Assembly (NCBI RefSeq): GCF_000425385.1
Contig: NZ_AUDI01000015.1
Coordinates: 124,001 to 188,000 of the forward strand
Reading direction: 5' to 3'
Length of the DNA: 64,000 nt
Source of the DNA: Pseudoduganella violaceinigra DSM 15887
GTDB taxonomy: Bacteria > Pseudomonadota > Gammaproteobacteria > Burkholderiales > Burkholderiaceae_D
In this document: in pieces, positions 33,978-43,458 of the stretch
Numbering within the stretch: position 1 is the stretch's first letter
How the letters are laid out: each line of letters opens with the position of its first letter
The notes under the pieces: generated by a model
What the model saw: only the letters and a program-made list of their open reading frames with translations
The model's database searches: none
What the model was told of the DNA's origin: nothing
Made by a program: the position numbers and the translations under genes

Positions 33978-35156
33978 ATGAGCAAAGCCGCATTCCACTG
34001 GGACGATCCCCTGCTGCTGAACGACCAGCTGACCGACGACGAGCGCATGGTGCGCGACGCCGCCGCGGCGTATTGCCAGGACAAGCTGGCGCCGCGCATC
34101 CTGGAAGCCTTCCGCCACGAGCAGATGGACACCTCCATCTTCCGCGAAATGGGCGAGCTGGGCCTGCTGGGCCCGACCATCCCGGAACAATACGGCGGCC
34201 CGGGCCTGAACTATGTGGCTTACGGCCTGATCGCGCGCGAAGTGGAGCGCGTCGATTCCGGCTACCGCTCGATGATGTCGGTGCAATCGTCCCTGGTGAT
34301 GGTGCCGATCTATGAATTCGGCACCGAAGCCCAAAAGCAGAAATACCTGCCAAAGCTGGCCACCGGCGAATGGATCGGCTGCTTCGGCCTGACCGAGCCG
34401 AATCACGGCTCCGACCCTGGTTCGATGATCACCCGCGCCAAGAAGGTGCCAGGCGGCTACTCGCTGACCGGCTCCAAGATGTGGATCACCAACTCGCCGG
34501 TTGCCGACGTGTTCGTGGTCTGGGCCAAGGACGATGAAGGCGCGATCCGCGGCTTCGTGCTGGAAAAGGGCATGAAAGGCCTGTCCGCCCCGGCGATTCA
34601 CGGCAAGTTCGGCCTGCGCGCGTCGATCACCGGCGAAATCGTGATGGATGAAGTGTTCTGCCCGGAAGAAAACGCCTTCCCGGACGTACGCGGCCTGAAA
34701 GGCCCGTTCACCTGCCTGAATTCGGCCCGCTACGGCATCGCCTGGGGCGCGCTGGGCGCGGCGGAATCCTGCTGGCATACCGCCCGCCAGTACACCCTGG
34801 ACCGCCAGCAGTTCGGCCGTCCGCTGGCGGCCAACCAGCTGGTGCAGAAGAAGCTGGCCGACATGCAGACCGAAATCACGCTCGGCCTGCAAGGCTGCCT
34901 GCGCCTGGGCCGCATGAAGGATGAAGGCACGGCGGCTGTCGAAATCACCTCGATCATGAAGCGCAACTCCTGCGGCAAGTCGCTGGACATCGCCCGCGTG
35001 GCGCGCGACATGCTGGGCGGCAACGGCATCTCCGACGAGTTCGGCATCATCCGCCACATGGTGAACCTGGAAGTGGTCAACACCTACGAAGGCACGCACG
35101 ACATCCACGCCCTGATCCTGGGCCGCGCGATGACCGGCATCCAAGCCTTCCAATAA
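33978..35156 (+). CDS. gcdH: Glutaryl-CoA dehydrogenase
   Basis: A 392-residue FAD enzyme converting glutaryl-CoA to crotonyl-CoA in lysine/tryptophan/aromatic breakdown. Diagnostic stretches are [29 protein letters not shown], and the catalytic-Glu region [20 protein letters not shown], typical of GcdH rather than other acyl-CoA dehydrogenases. The start ATG 33978 follows GGAAGC. The upstream in-frame extension to 33942 adds no family sequence. A hairpin pair with a T-run follows the stop. Confidence 0.93.
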   Translation: MSKAAFHWDDPLLLNDQLTDDERMVRDAAAAYCQDKLAPRILEAFRHEQMDTSIFREMGELGLLGPTIPEQYGGPGLNYVAYGLIAREVERVDSGYRSMMSVQSSLVMVPIYEFGTEAQKQKYLPKLATGEWIGCFGLTEPNHGSDPGSMITRAKKVPGGYSLTGSKMWITNSPVADVFVVWAKDDEGAIRGFVLEKGMKGLSAPAIHGKFGLRASITGEIVMDEVFCPEENAFPDVRGLKGPFTCLNSARYGIAWGALGAAESCWHTARQYTLDRQQFGRPLAANQLVQKKLADMQTEITLGLQGCLRLGRMKDEGTAAVEITSIMKRNSCGKSLDIARVARDMLGGNGISDEFGIIRHMVNLEVVNTYEGTHDIHALILGRAMTGIQAFQ

Positions 35157-35166
35157 AGCACGATTT

Positions 35167-35260
35167 GTCCACCTCGGGGTCAGGAAGCGAGGTGGACACA
35201 AAATTCCTTCCTGCAAAAAATGTCCACCCGGCTTCCTGACCCCGCGGTGGACTTTTTTTT
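35167..35260. repeat. Inverted pair of hairpins with GGGGTCAGG loops, ending in a T-run
   Basis: The first hairpin has the stem GTCCACCTC/GAGGTGGAC (35167-35197) and the loop GGGGTCAGGAAGC. A second, GTCCACC...GGTGGAC (about 35222-35252), has the loop GCTTCCTGACCCC, which is exactly complementary to the first loop. The two halves are inverted copies of each other with few mismatches. Eight T residues follow (35253-35260), so the element probably terminates gcdH transcription. It is a REP/BIME-like member of the window's repeat family. Confidence 0.75.
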
Positions 35261-35307
35261 CGTGCTAGCATGTTTGCCGATCCCTCTACCTTCTGCGGAG
35301 CGACAGC

Positions 35308-35781
35308 ATGCCTCAAGATCGCGTTCCAACTTTGTACGAATGGCTTGGCGGTAGCGCAGCGCTGAACCGGCTGACCACCCGCTTCTACCAGCTCGTCAAG
35401 GCCGACACTCTGCTCGGACCTGTCTTTGCCCATATGGGCGAGCGCCATCCGGCGCATGTCGCGGCCTTCCTGGGCGAGGTTTTGGGCGGTCCGGCCGCTT
35501 ATTCCGAGGCGCACGGCGGCCATGCGCAGATGATCCGCCAGCATTTGAACCGCCACCTGTCGCAGGAACAGCGCCGGCGCTGGGTCGCCCTGCTGCTGGA
35601 AACTGCCGATGAACTGGATATGCCGGACGATCCCGAATTCCGCTCGGCCCTGGTGGGCTACCTGGAATGGGGTTCGCGCCTGGCGGTCATCAATTCCCAG
35701 CCCGGCGCCACGGTGGAAGCCGAACAGCCCATGCCCAAATGGGGTTGGGGCGAGGTCAAGGGGCCGTACACCGGAGGCTGA
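35308..35781 (+). CDS. Group II truncated hemoglobin
   Basis: A 157-residue globin of the 2-on-2 type. It has LYEWLGGSAALNRLTTRFYQLV, LLGPVFAHMGERHPAHVAAFLGEVLGGP, HAQMIRQHLNRHLSQEQRRRWV and a C-terminal YLEWGSRLAVINSQP. The proximal His lies in the MIRQHLNRHL segment. Such proteins bind O2 or NO, or act in redox stress defence. It is monocistronic, converging with ompW across a terminator. Confidence 0.87.
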   Translation: MPQDRVPTLYEWLGGSAALNRLTTRFYQLVKADTLLGPVFAHMGERHPAHVAAFLGEVLGGPAAYSEAHGGHAQMIRQHLNRHLSQEQRRRWVALLLETADELDMPDDPEFRSALVGYLEWGSRLAVINSQPGATVEAEQPMPKWGWGEVKGPYTGG

Positions 35782-35799
35782 AGCCGCTGCCCGCAGCGC

Positions 35800-35825
35800 A
35801 AAAAAAAGCCGCCTTGCGGCGGCTT
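35800..35825 (-). terminator. Rho-independent terminator for ompW
   Basis: An 8-bp stem AAGCCGCC/GGCGGCTT with a TTGC loop is preceded on the plus strand by eight A residues, giving the T-run on the minus strand just after the ompW stop. It may also slow globin-gene readthrough. Confidence 0.8.
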
Positions 35826-35840
35826 GGGTCGGGCAATCGC

Positions 35841-36521
35841 TTAGAAGCGGTAACCGATCGCCAGGCTGACGGCCAGCGGGTCCAGCTTGATGTCCAGCGT
35901 CTGGCCGGTCGAGAAGTGGGCCCGGGTCTTGAGCTTGGTCTTGACCACGTTCATGTCGGCGTAATAGCGGTCGCTGATCTTGACCGTACCGCCGATGACC
36001 GCGCTGACAGCATGCTTGGCATCCAGCGAGTAGGTCGATGGCGTGCCGCCGGCGTTCAGCACAGCGGTCAACTGGGCGGAACCGGTTTCCTTGCGGAAGT
36101 AAGCATAGCTGTAGCCGATACCGACGTAGGGACGCACCGCCGCGGTCGATTCGAACAGGCGGTATTGCAGGAACAGCGTCGGTGGCAACGCTTCGGCCGT
36201 CGCCAGCTTGCCGGTGCCCTCGATCGAGCCGGCGCCGTACAGGGTGTGCTTGTACGGTGCGCCCAGCATCAGCTCGGTGCTCACGTTATCGGTGATCATG
36301 TAGCCGACGCTGAAGATCGGCTTGGTGTCCGAGCCGACTTCGGCCTTGATGCCCGGCTTGGACGGCGCGGTGACGTCGCCCGAGGTGACGTTCGGCGAGA
36401 TGCGGTTGAAACCGATCTTGCCCAGCCATTCACCTTTGGCTTGCGCGTGGGCGCCCGATGCGGCGCCCAGCGCGGCAACGACGGCCAGCAGCTTGACAGT
36501 GTTATTGATTCGTTTGGTCAT
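35841..36521 (-). CDS. ompW: OmpW-family outer-membrane protein
   Basis: A 226-residue eight-stranded beta-barrel protein with a signal peptide (to AHAQ), KGEWLGKIGFNRISP, the long variable loop, a PPTLFLQYRL motif, YVGIGYSY and a terminal Phe (GYRF) for Bam recognition. OmpW proteins transport small hydrophobic molecules through the outer membrane. A GGAGAC ribosome-binding site precedes the ATG. It follows the GDSL lipoprotein gene by 20 bp on the same strand and could be cotranscribed. Confidence 0.92.
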   Translation of the reverse strand: MTKRINNTVKLLAVVAALGAASGAHAQAKGEWLGKIGFNRISPNVTSGDVTAPSKPGIKAEVGSDTKPIFSVGYMITDNVSTELMLGAPYKHTLYGAGSIEGTGKLATAEALPPTLFLQYRLFESTAAVRPYVGIGYSYAYFRKETGSAQLTAVLNAGGTPSTYSLDAKHAVSAVIGGTVKISDRYYADMNVVKTKLKTRAHFSTGQTLDIKLDPLAVSLAIGYRF

Positions 36522-36541
36522 TGTGTCTCCAGTTCTTTTTA

Positions 36542-37903
36542 TTACAGCCAGCCCTTGGCCACCATTTTTTCCGATACCAGGCGTGCCAGCAGCAGGTGCA
36601 GGAACGGGGTCGGGTGGACGGTGTCGGCGTAAGCGTAATGGCTCACGTCACCCGGCTTCAGGTTGTTGATGGTGCAGGCCAGGGAGCTCTCCAGCGGATT
36701 CTTGGCCGGGCTCAGGTCGCAGGCCGTGTCCGTGACGTTGGTCAGACCGTATGGCGCCGGATTGGTGGCCTGGTCATGGCTGGAGCTGTAAACGTCCACC
36801 AGCAGGATCTTCGGATCATTCGCCAGGCCGGCGGCCAGGGTGTCGTTGAAGGCCTTCACGATGGCGCTGATCAGGGCGCGGGTGGCGTCCGAGGCCGACA
36901 GGCCGGACGGGGTGTTGGCGATGTCCGGCATATTGTTCACGACCACATAGTTGGCGCCGTTCGCCACGATCTGGGTCTTCACCATTGCCACCAGCTCCGA
37001 GCCTGCCTGGGCGATGGCTTTGACCATGACCGGGCCTTGCGCGGCAGCGTAGTCGTCGCCGGCCTTGATGCCGGCGGCGGTGGCGTCCGCCTTGGCTTTC
37101 GCAGCCATGGGGCCGAACACGGCTGGCGAAGCGGCGGCGGTATTGCCGGCCAGGACGGCAGCGTTTACTGCGGCGGTCACGATGCTGGTGCTGTCGCTGC
37201 CGGCGCGCGCGGCCTCGGTGGCGATGGCCAGGCCGATCGATTGCGCGGCTGTGGCGGGATTGGTCGCCCCTGCGGCCAGCTGGGTGGCCAGGCTGGTGGC
37301 GAAGGCGGTGCTGCCGGCGGCGTTCGCCACGGCGGCCAACTGGCCGAGGGCAATCAGCACGTCGTTGTTGCCGCCCATGACGTAGACGACTTCATCGCCC
37401 TTGAACTTGCCGCCCATGATCCCCAGGTGGTTCTTGACCTGGGTGACCAGCGGCACCGTCAGGCCGCCCAGCGCGCTGCCGGTGGCCTTGTTGCCTGGGC
37501 CGACGGGATTGGTCACACGGGCGCCGCCCTGTGCGTAGCCGTAGCAGCCGGCCTTGGTCTGCACTGGCACGCTGAAGCCCTTGCTGGCATCGCCATCTAG
37601 GCCGGTCATGGCCGGGCATGGCGCCGGCAGGCCGGCTTGGGTCGCCATCAGCTCGGTCCAGTTCTTGCCGGTCAGGGCCGGGTTCGCTTTCGAGTTGTCG
37701 CCATTGATGGTATAGGTGCCGCCGCCGATGGCCGCCAGGGCGCCGACGCGGTAAGTGCCCACGTCCGACAGGCTGTCGCCGAAGGTGACCTGGGCAGAGA
37801 ATTTGACTTTCGGGGTTTGTTCGCCAGGACGTGGGTCGCCGCTGCCGCAACCGGCAATAACTGCCGCTGCCATGACAGTCATGGCAAGTTTGATATGACG
37901 CAT
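36542..37903 (-). CDS. SGNH/GDSL-family lipoprotein esterase
   Basis: A 453-residue protein with a lipoprotein signal (MRHIKLAMTVMAAAVIAGC, lipobox IAGC). SGNH blocks are visible: FGDSLSDVG (block I Ser), GGNNDVL (block III Asn) and DTVHPTP (block V Asp/His). An unusually long Ala-rich segment (about 210-315) separates blocks. It likely hydrolyses lipid or polysaccharide esters at the outer membrane. The start at 37903 has CTGGAGAC upstream; the frame to 38068 lacks a leader. Confidence 0.88.
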   Translation of the reverse strand: MRHIKLAMTVMAAAVIAGCGSGDPRPGEQTPKVKFSAQVTFGDSLSDVGTYRVGALAAIGGGTYTINGDNSKANPALTGKNWTELMATQAGLPAPCPAMTGLDGDASKGFSVPVQTKAGCYGYAQGGARVTNPVGPGNKATGSALGGLTVPLVTQVKNHLGIMGGKFKGDEVVYVMGGNNDVLIALGQLAAVANAAGSTAFATSLATQLAAGATNPATAAQSIGLAIATEAARAGSDSTSIVTAAVNAAVLAGNTAAASPAVFGPMAAKAKADATAAGIKAGDDYAAAQGPVMVKAIAQAGSELVAMVKTQIVANGANYVVVNNMPDIANTPSGLSASDATRALISAIVKAFNDTLAAGLANDPKILLVDVYSSSHDQATNPAPYGLTNVTDTACDLSPAKNPLESSLACTINNLKPGDVSHYAYADTVHPTPFLHLLLARLVSEKMVAKGWL

Positions 37904-38115
37904 CTTGTCTCCAGAGGGGTGGTTTTTATTTGATTTCGCGAACGGCCGTGCTATTCGCTGCCCAAATAATATGCCAGTGATCGTAACATTGTAATAAGGG
38001 GTATTTGATAAAAAACGCCCAACCATGCGCGATCCCGGCGCGCGACTGTAGCAGTGTAGCGTCAGCAATGCAAATTTATCGCCCGCCAGCGTTGGCTGTT
38101 TGGCAAATTTCGCCG

Positions 38116-39657
38116 TTAATGCGCGGCCAAGGCATCGTGCGCCATCAGTGCATTGAAGTAGCTGCGGGCAGCCAGCAGGCAGGGGGCGCCTGCCAGGCGC
38201 GCGTGATAGCTTTCCATCAACAGTTCAGCCGCGTCGCGGCCCGTTTTGGCGGCCTCTTCCTGTGCCCTTTTCTGCGCCTCGCCGCGGATCAGGACAAAGC
38301 TGCGGCGGGCCTCGCTGAAAGCGTCCTGGGCGCCCTGCTCTTCCAGGTCGACCACGGTGGGCGGCGCGCCATGCCGGGTGAAGTAGTCGGCCGCCGCCGT
38401 GGCATTGAAGAAGGGCACGGACGGGTCCTTGCTGCCGCCGCACAGCAGCAAGGGACTTTGCGGGACGTAGTTGCGCAAGTCGTTCTTCAGCATCCATTTG
38501 CGCAGGTTGTTGGCGGGCGTGCAGGCGTCGCCATCGCAGGGATGCTGCGCCAGGTCCTGCAGGTAAGCTTCGCGGAAGCTGCTGCGCACCAGATGCGGGT
38601 CGCTGAAATAGGCCGCGGCGCCGTCGCCCTGCGGCTGCGAGTCCAGCGCGAAGACGGCGCGCTTGGGCAGCTTGCCTTGCTTCACCAGTTCGTTGCGCGT
38701 CATCGTCGATGGGAACAGGGTCTCGATGCCGCTGGCGTACGGCATCTCGTACAACTCTTCCGGCTTGCCGTAAATCGCCGCGCCGGCACGCTGGGCGGAG
38801 GTGGCGATCAGCGGCAAATAGATCGTGATGCCGGCATTCGGCTGGCCACTGAATACCGTATCGGAAAAGCGCGCCATGGCGTACGGGCCGGACAGGCCGG
38901 CGGCGGCGGTGACCTTGAATTCGCCCCCCAACTGCATGGCGCGCTGGGTGGCGAGCGTGACGTGCCCGCCCTGCGAGTAGCCGGCCAGGAACAGCTGCGG
39001 GCCGGGCTGCGCCTTGAGCTGGGCCATGGCGGCGCGGGCGGCACGCAGGGCGTCGGTCATATCGGCCGCCTGCTGTTCCGCGTTCAGGTAAGGATGGTAG
39101 GGCAGCGAGGAGCCCTCATAACCGGCGTAATTGGGCGCCACCACGATATAGCCCTGCGCCGTGAACAGGGCCGCCACCAGCTTCGCTTCGCCGCGCAGGC
39201 GGGCCATATTGTGGTCCTTGGCGGTCGAAGTGCCGTGGGCATACAGCAGCACCGGGCGCGGGCCCTGGCAGGCCGGATCCTCGCCCGATGGCAGGATCAG
39301 CGCCGTGCTGGCGTCGGTCGCTTCGCCGCCGCCGCCGATGGTGCTGTAGCGCAGGCTGTAGGTGGTGATGGTGCAGCGCGGCGTGCCGGCGACGGCGGCC
39401 AGCGCACTGCCGGCTTTCGCCAGCACTTCGGCCAGCATGGCCGGTTCAATACGTTTGGAAGTGCTGAAGGCGCCCGTTTCGATGCGCGACAAGGTGGGGC
39501 CTGCGAGCAGCGTGCCGCGTTCATGGGCCGCAAGCAACCCCCGGGCATCGGCGGAGGTTTCGGCGCCGGCGGCAGGCGGTGCGCCGGGCAGCAACAGCGC
39601 GGCGGCCGTGGCGATGCGGGCCACGCGTCGTGCGAACTGCGCCGTGTTGCCGGACAT
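38116..39657 (-). CDS. Secreted alpha/beta hydrolase (lipase-like)
   Basis: A 513-residue exported hydrolase. It has a signal peptide (to AAGAE), a serine nucleophile elbow in FLAGYSQGGHV (GxSxG), VLLYAHGTST as the oxyanion region, IVVAPNYAGYEGS, and a C-terminal acid/His part (CGGSKDPSVPF, later His). It resembles secretory lipases. A very strong AGGAGG ribosome-binding site precedes ATG 39657. Substrate unknown. Confidence 0.83.
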   Translation of the reverse strand: MSGNTAQFARRVARIATAAALLLPGAPPAAGAETSADARGLLAAHERGTLLAGPTLSRIETGAFSTSKRIEPAMLAEVLAKAGSALAAVAGTPRCTITTYSLRYSTIGGGGEATDASTALILPSGEDPACQGPRPVLLYAHGTSTAKDHNMARLRGEAKLVAALFTAQGYIVVAPNYAGYEGSSLPYHPYLNAEQQAADMTDALRAARAAMAQLKAQPGPQLFLAGYSQGGHVTLATQRAMQLGGEFKVTAAAGLSGPYAMARFSDTVFSGQPNAGITIYLPLIATSAQRAGAAIYGKPEELYEMPYASGIETLFPSTMTRNELVKQGKLPKRAVFALDSQPQGDGAAAYFSDPHLVRSSFREAYLQDLAQHPCDGDACTPANNLRKWMLKNDLRNYVPQSPLLLCGGSKDPSVPFFNATAAADYFTRHGAPPTVVDLEEQGAQDAFSEARRSFVLIRGEAQKRAQEEAAKTGRDAAELLMESYHARLAGAPCLLAARSYFNALMAHDALAAH

Positions 39658-39701
39658 GGCTGCCTCCTCGCTTGCGCAGGAGGCAGACAGTCCTTCTGCG
39701 G

Positions 39702-40757
39702 TTACGCCTTCAGGAAACGCTCAAGAATGCCGCTCGAACCGAAGGCGGCGCGGCGCAGGCGGTCGTTCACGCCCAGCCAGGCATCGTCGCTCGGCGGTGC
39801 TTCGACGAGGATCAATTCAACCTGCTCCTGGTCCATCGCGCGCAACGCGGCATACACACCGTAAGCATACCCCTTTGGCTCGGCCGGAAGCGCCACATTT
39901 GCTTGCGTTAGCGCAAACGCCGAGTAGTGGATCAGCGCGGCATGACGCCCGCGCAGCGTGAGTTGCGCAAGGGTTTTTTCGATGTCGCCAGTCGGCAACA
40001 GTGCCACGGGCGCCTTGGGCGCGTAATGCGACTCCAGCGTGCCGGACGCGCGCGGCGCGGCCTGGTCGGGCTGGCGCGGCATGATGCCGATCACGTCGGC
40101 GATCTGCTGCGCGCTGATGTGGCCGGGGCGCAGCAGCACCGGGCCGTGCGTGGCCAGGCGCGACATGTCAAGGATGGTCGATTCGATGCCGACCTGGCTC
40201 GATCCGCCGTCCAGCACGCAGTCGATCACATTGCCCGGCCCCACTTCGTCGTGGAATTCATCGCGCACGTGCTGCGCGGTGGTCGGGCTGACGTTGCCGA
40301 ACTTGTTGGCCGATGGCGCCGCCACGCCGCCCTTGCCGCCTTTGAAAGCTTGCAGCAACTGCATGGCGACCGGATGCGAGGGGCAGCGGATGCCGACCGT
40401 ATCCTGGCCGCCGGAGACGGCGTCGGGGATGTGGGCATTGCGCTTCAGGATCAGGGTCAGCGGGCCGGGCCAGAAATGGCTGGCCAGCGCGCGCGCCTGC
40501 TGCGGCACTTCGGTGGTCCAGTAATCGAGGTCGGCGCCGGGGGCGACGTGCACGATCACTGGATGGTCCTGCGGGCGGCCTTTGGCGGCGTAAATTTTGG
40601 CCACGGCAGCCGGGTTTTCCGCATCCGCACCGAGGCCGTACACGGTCTCGGTGGGAAAAGCGACCAGCGCGCCGGCCTCCAGCGCCGCCGCGGCGGCGGC
40701 GATGTCGGCTGGCGCGGCCGTGGCTGCGGCCAAGGCGCGGGAAGCGGCGTCGCTCAT
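39702..40757 (-). CDS. tsaC: L-threonylcarbamoyladenylate synthase, Sua5 type
   Basis: A 351-residue two-domain enzyme making threonylcarbamoyl-AMP for t6A37 tRNA modification. The YrdC domain occupies about 20-205 ([41 protein letters not shown]) and a Sua5 domain follows ([21 protein letters not shown]). The start is 40757, overlapping purK as ATGA; the longer frame to 40919 is a shadow of purK. It is the last gene of the purine operon here. Confidence 0.9.
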   Translation of the reverse strand: MSDAASRALAAATAAPADIAAAAAALEAGALVAFPTETVYGLGADAENPAAVAKIYAAKGRPQDHPVIVHVAPGADLDYWTTEVPQQARALASHFWPGPLTLILKRNAHIPDAVSGGQDTVGIRCPSHPVAMQLLQAFKGGKGGVAAPSANKFGNVSPTTAQHVRDEFHDEVGPGNVIDCVLDGGSSQVGIESTILDMSRLATHGPVLLRPGHISAQQIADVIGIMPRQPDQAAPRASGTLESHYAPKAPVALLPTGDIEKTLAQLTLRGRHAALIHYSAFALTQANVALPAEPKGYAYGVYAALRAMDQEQVELILVEAPPSDDAWLGVNDRLRRAAFGSSGILERFLKA

Positions 40758-41938
40758 GGCTCGATGCCCAGGATGGCGCAGGCGGCGTTGAGGTGCTGCT
40801 GCGCTTCCGCCAGCGTCGGCGCGACGAAGGTCAGGTGGCCCATCTTGCGGGCACGGCGCGGTTCTTCCTTGCCGTACAGGTGCAGGTTGGCGCCCGGCAG
40901 CGCCAGCACCTTGTCCCACGCCGGTTCGCGCACCCGGGTTTCATCTGCGCCCTCGCCTTCATACCAGATGTCGCCCAGGATGTTCAGCATCACGGCCGGC
41001 GAATGCTGGCGCACATCGCCCAGCGGCAGGCCGGCCATGGCGCGCACCTGCTGCGCGAACTGGCTGGTGACGCAGGCGTCGATGGTGTAGTGGCCGCTGT
41101 TGTGCGGACGCGGCGCCATCTCGTTGACCACCAGCGAGCCGTCGGCCAGCACGAAGAACTCGATGCACAGCACGCCGACATAACCCAGCTCGGCGACGAT
41201 GGTCTGCGCCGCCGCCTGCGCCTTGCGCGCGCAATCAGCGGTGATGTTCGGACCCGGCACGGTGGTGGTGAACAGGATGCCGTCGCGGTGCACGTTTTCG
41301 GCGATCGGGTAGACCACCGAAGCGCCGTCTGCGGCACGGGCGGTCAGCACCGATACTTCATAGGCCAGCGGCAGCATCTTCTCCAGCAGGCAGGTGACCT
41401 GGCCCATACCGTCGAACGCCGCGCGCACCTCGTCGCGCGACTTCACGCGCACCTGGCCCTTGCCGTCGTAGCCCATGCGCACCGTCTTCAGGATGCCCGG
41501 CAGCAGGTCGTCGCTGATGGCGTCGATATCCGCCTGCGCAGCGATCACCTTGTGCGGCGCCGGCAGCACGCCGGATTTGGCGGCGCTGGCGACGAAGAAG
41601 CTCTTCTCCGCGATACGGTCCTGCGCCACGGACACGCCGTGCGCATTGGGCGCCACGAAGACCGATTGCGCGAGGCGCGACAGGCTGTCGGCCGGCACGT
41701 TCTCGAACTCGGTGGTGACGGCCACGCATTGCGCGGCCAGGGCATCGAGGCCGGCGGCATCGCTGTAGCCGGCATTGATCAGGCGGTTCGCCGCCTGCCC
41801 CGCGGGGCAATCGGCGGACGGCTCCAGCACGGCCACGTTGTAGCCCATGCTCTGCGCGGCGTGCGCGAACATGCGGCCAAGCTGGCCGCCGCCCATCACA
41901 CCCAGCCACGCCGGAGGATTTTTCACATCATTACTCAT
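40754..41938 (-). CDS. purK: 5-(carboxyamino)imidazole ribonucleotide synthase
   Basis: A 394-residue ATP-grasp enzyme of purine synthesis (AIR + HCO3- + ATP to N5-CAIR). It starts with [19 protein letters not shown], then [13 protein letters not shown], the ATP-grasp loop [10 protein letters not shown], and [19 protein letters not shown]. Product passes to PurE, encoded 4 bp upstream in the operon. Length and motifs are standard. Confidence 0.96.
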   Translation of the reverse strand: MSNDVKNPPAWLGVMGGGQLGRMFAHAAQSMGYNVAVLEPSADCPAGQAANRLINAGYSDAAGLDALAAQCVAVTTEFENVPADSLSRLAQSVFVAPNAHGVSVAQDRIAEKSFFVASAAKSGVLPAPHKVIAAQADIDAISDDLLPGILKTVRMGYDGKGQVRVKSRDEVRAAFDGMGQVTCLLEKMLPLAYEVSVLTARAADGASVVYPIAENVHRDGILFTTTVPGPNITADCARKAQAAAQTIVAELGYVGVLCIEFFVLADGSLVVNEMAPRPHNSGHYTIDACVTSQFAQQVRAMAGLPLGDVRQHSPAVMLNILGDIWYEGEGADETRVREPAWDKVLALPGANLHLYGKEEPRRARKMGHLTFVAPTLAEAQQHLNAACAILGIEP

Positions 41939-41942
41939 ACTC

Positions 41943-42437
41943 TTACAGCGGCAAAGTCATGGCCTTGGCGGCCGCGGTTTGCGAAGCGCGGAACGCTTCC
42001 AGCTTAGCAGCCAGCGCATCGTCGGTGGTGGCGATGATCGCCACGGCGGTCAGGGCCGCGTTGGCGGCACCCGCCTCGCCGATGGCGAAGGTCGATACCG
42101 GCACGCCCTTGGGCATCTGCACGATCGACAGCAGCGAGTCTTCGCCGCGCAGGTACTTGGACGGCACCGGCACGCCCAGCACCGGCACGATGGTCTTGGC
42201 GGCCACCATGCCCGGCAGGTGGGCCGCGCCGCCGGCGCCGGCGATGATGGCGCGCAGGCCGCGCGCGCGGGCGCTCTCGGCGTAGGCGAACATTTCGTCC
42301 GGCATGCGGTGGGCGGAGATCACCTGCGCTTCATGCGGCACGCCGAACTGCTTCAGCATGTCGACGGCGTTCTTCATCACGTCCCAGTCGGAGGACGACC
42401 CCATGATGATGCCGACCAGTGGTTTATTCTCGGACAT
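41943..42437 (-). CDS. purE: N5-carboxyaminoimidazole ribonucleotide mutase
   Basis: A 164-residue class I Pur[48 protein letters not shown] and [16 protein letters not shown] C-terminus. It rearranges N5-CAIR to CAIR. It sits 3 bp after purC and 4 bp before purK, so transcription as purC-purE-purK-tsaC is likely. Confidence 0.96.
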   Translation of the reverse strand: MSENKPLVGIIMGSSSDWDVMKNAVDMLKQFGVPHEAQVISAHRMPDEMFAYAESARARGLRAIIAGAGGAAHLPGMVAAKTIVPVLGVPVPSKYLRGEDSLLSIVQMPKGVPVSTFAIGEAGAANAALTAVAIIATTDDALAAKLEAFRASQTAAAKAMTLPL

Positions 42438-42440
42438 GGC

Positions 42441-43337
42441 TTATACCTTCAGCTTCTGGCCGGTCAGGCGCTCGATGGCTTCGAAATACTTGGCCTGGGT
42501 CTTCTCGATCACTTCCGCCGGCAGGGCCGGCGCCGGTGGCGACTTGTTCCAGTCCTTCAGGGTTTCCAGGTAGTCGCGCACGAACTGCTTGTCGTAGGAC
42601 GGCGGCGAGATGCCTGGACGGTAGGAGTCGGCCGGCCAGAAGCGGGAAGAGTCGGCGGTCAGCACTTCATCCATCAGGTGCAGCACGCCATTGTCGTCCA
42701 GGCCGAATTCGAACTTGGTGTCGGCGATGATGATGCCCTTGGTCGCCGCGTAGTCGGCGGCAGTGGTGTACAGCTTGATCGCCACGTCGCGGATCTTGGC
42801 GGCCAGTTCGGCGCCGATACGCTGCTCCATGTCTTCGAAGCTGATGTTTTCGTCGTGTTCGCCCAGGTCAGCCTTGGCGGCCGGGGTGAAGATCGGCTGC
42901 GGCAGCTTGTCCGCCTGCTGCAGGCCTTGCGGCAGCGTGATGCCGCAGATCGCGCCGGTGGACTGGTAGTCCTTCCAGCCGGAGCCGATGATGTAGCCGC
43001 GTACCACCGCTTCCACCAGGATCGGCTTCAGGCGCTTCGCCACCACTGCGCGGCCTTTGACCTGCTCCACTTCGTCCTGCGCCACCACCGATTCCGGGGT
43101 GACGCCGGTCAAATGGTTGGGAACGATGTGGCCCAGTTTCTCGAACCAGAAATCGGACATCTGGTTCAGGACCATGCCTTTGCCGGGGATCGGTTCGTTC
43201 ATCACGACGTCGAAGGCGGACAGGCGATCGGTGGTGACGATCAGGATCTTGTCGGTGCCGACTGCGTAGTTGTCGCGCACTTTACCGTGGCCCAGCAGGG
43301 GGAGGGATTTGATGGAGGATTTGTACAGGCTGTTCAT
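42441..43337 (-). CDS. purC: SAICAR synthetase
   Basis: A 298-residue phosphoribosylaminoimidazole-succinocarboxamide synthase, of the longer (about 300-residue) type. It shows [51 protein letters not shown] and [17 protein letters not shown]. It is the first gene of the pur operon, separated from fba by a 98-bp palindrome that probably stops or attenuates fba readthrough. Confidence 0.96.
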   Translation of the reverse strand: MNSLYKSSIKSLPLLGHGKVRDNYAVGTDKILIVTTDRLSAFDVVMNEPIPGKGMVLNQMSDFWFEKLGHIVPNHLTGVTPESVVAQDEVEQVKGRAVVAKRLKPILVEAVVRGYIIGSGWKDYQSTGAICGITLPQGLQQADKLPQPIFTPAAKADLGEHDENISFEDMEQRIGAELAAKIRDVAIKLYTTAADYAATKGIIIADTKFEFGLDDNGVLHLMDEVLTADSSRFWPADSYRPGISPPSYDKQFVRDYLETLKDWNKSPPAPALPAEVIEKTQAKYFEAIERLTGQKLKV

Positions 43338-43360
43338 GGCGGGGGTACTTTGAGAATTGA

Positions 43361-43458
43361 AAACCGGTAAACCTGGGTCAAACCCAAGGGTCTGACCCGA
43401 CCGGCGGCAGTCGCGTATGCGGGTCAGACCCTTGGGTCCGACCCTGCCTTACCGGTTT
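43361..43458. repeat. 98-bp long palindrome between fba and purC
   Basis: The outer arms AAACCGGTAA (43361-43370) and TTACCGGTTT (43449-43458) are perfect complements. The inner arms, 25 bp each, around GGGTCTGACCCG / CGGGTCAGACCC match at 23 of 25 positions, leaving a central loop of about 17 nt. Its end overlaps the fba stop codon. It is the largest of the TCAGACC-type palindromes here and probably folds into a strong hairpin that ends fba mRNA. Confidence 0.8.
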
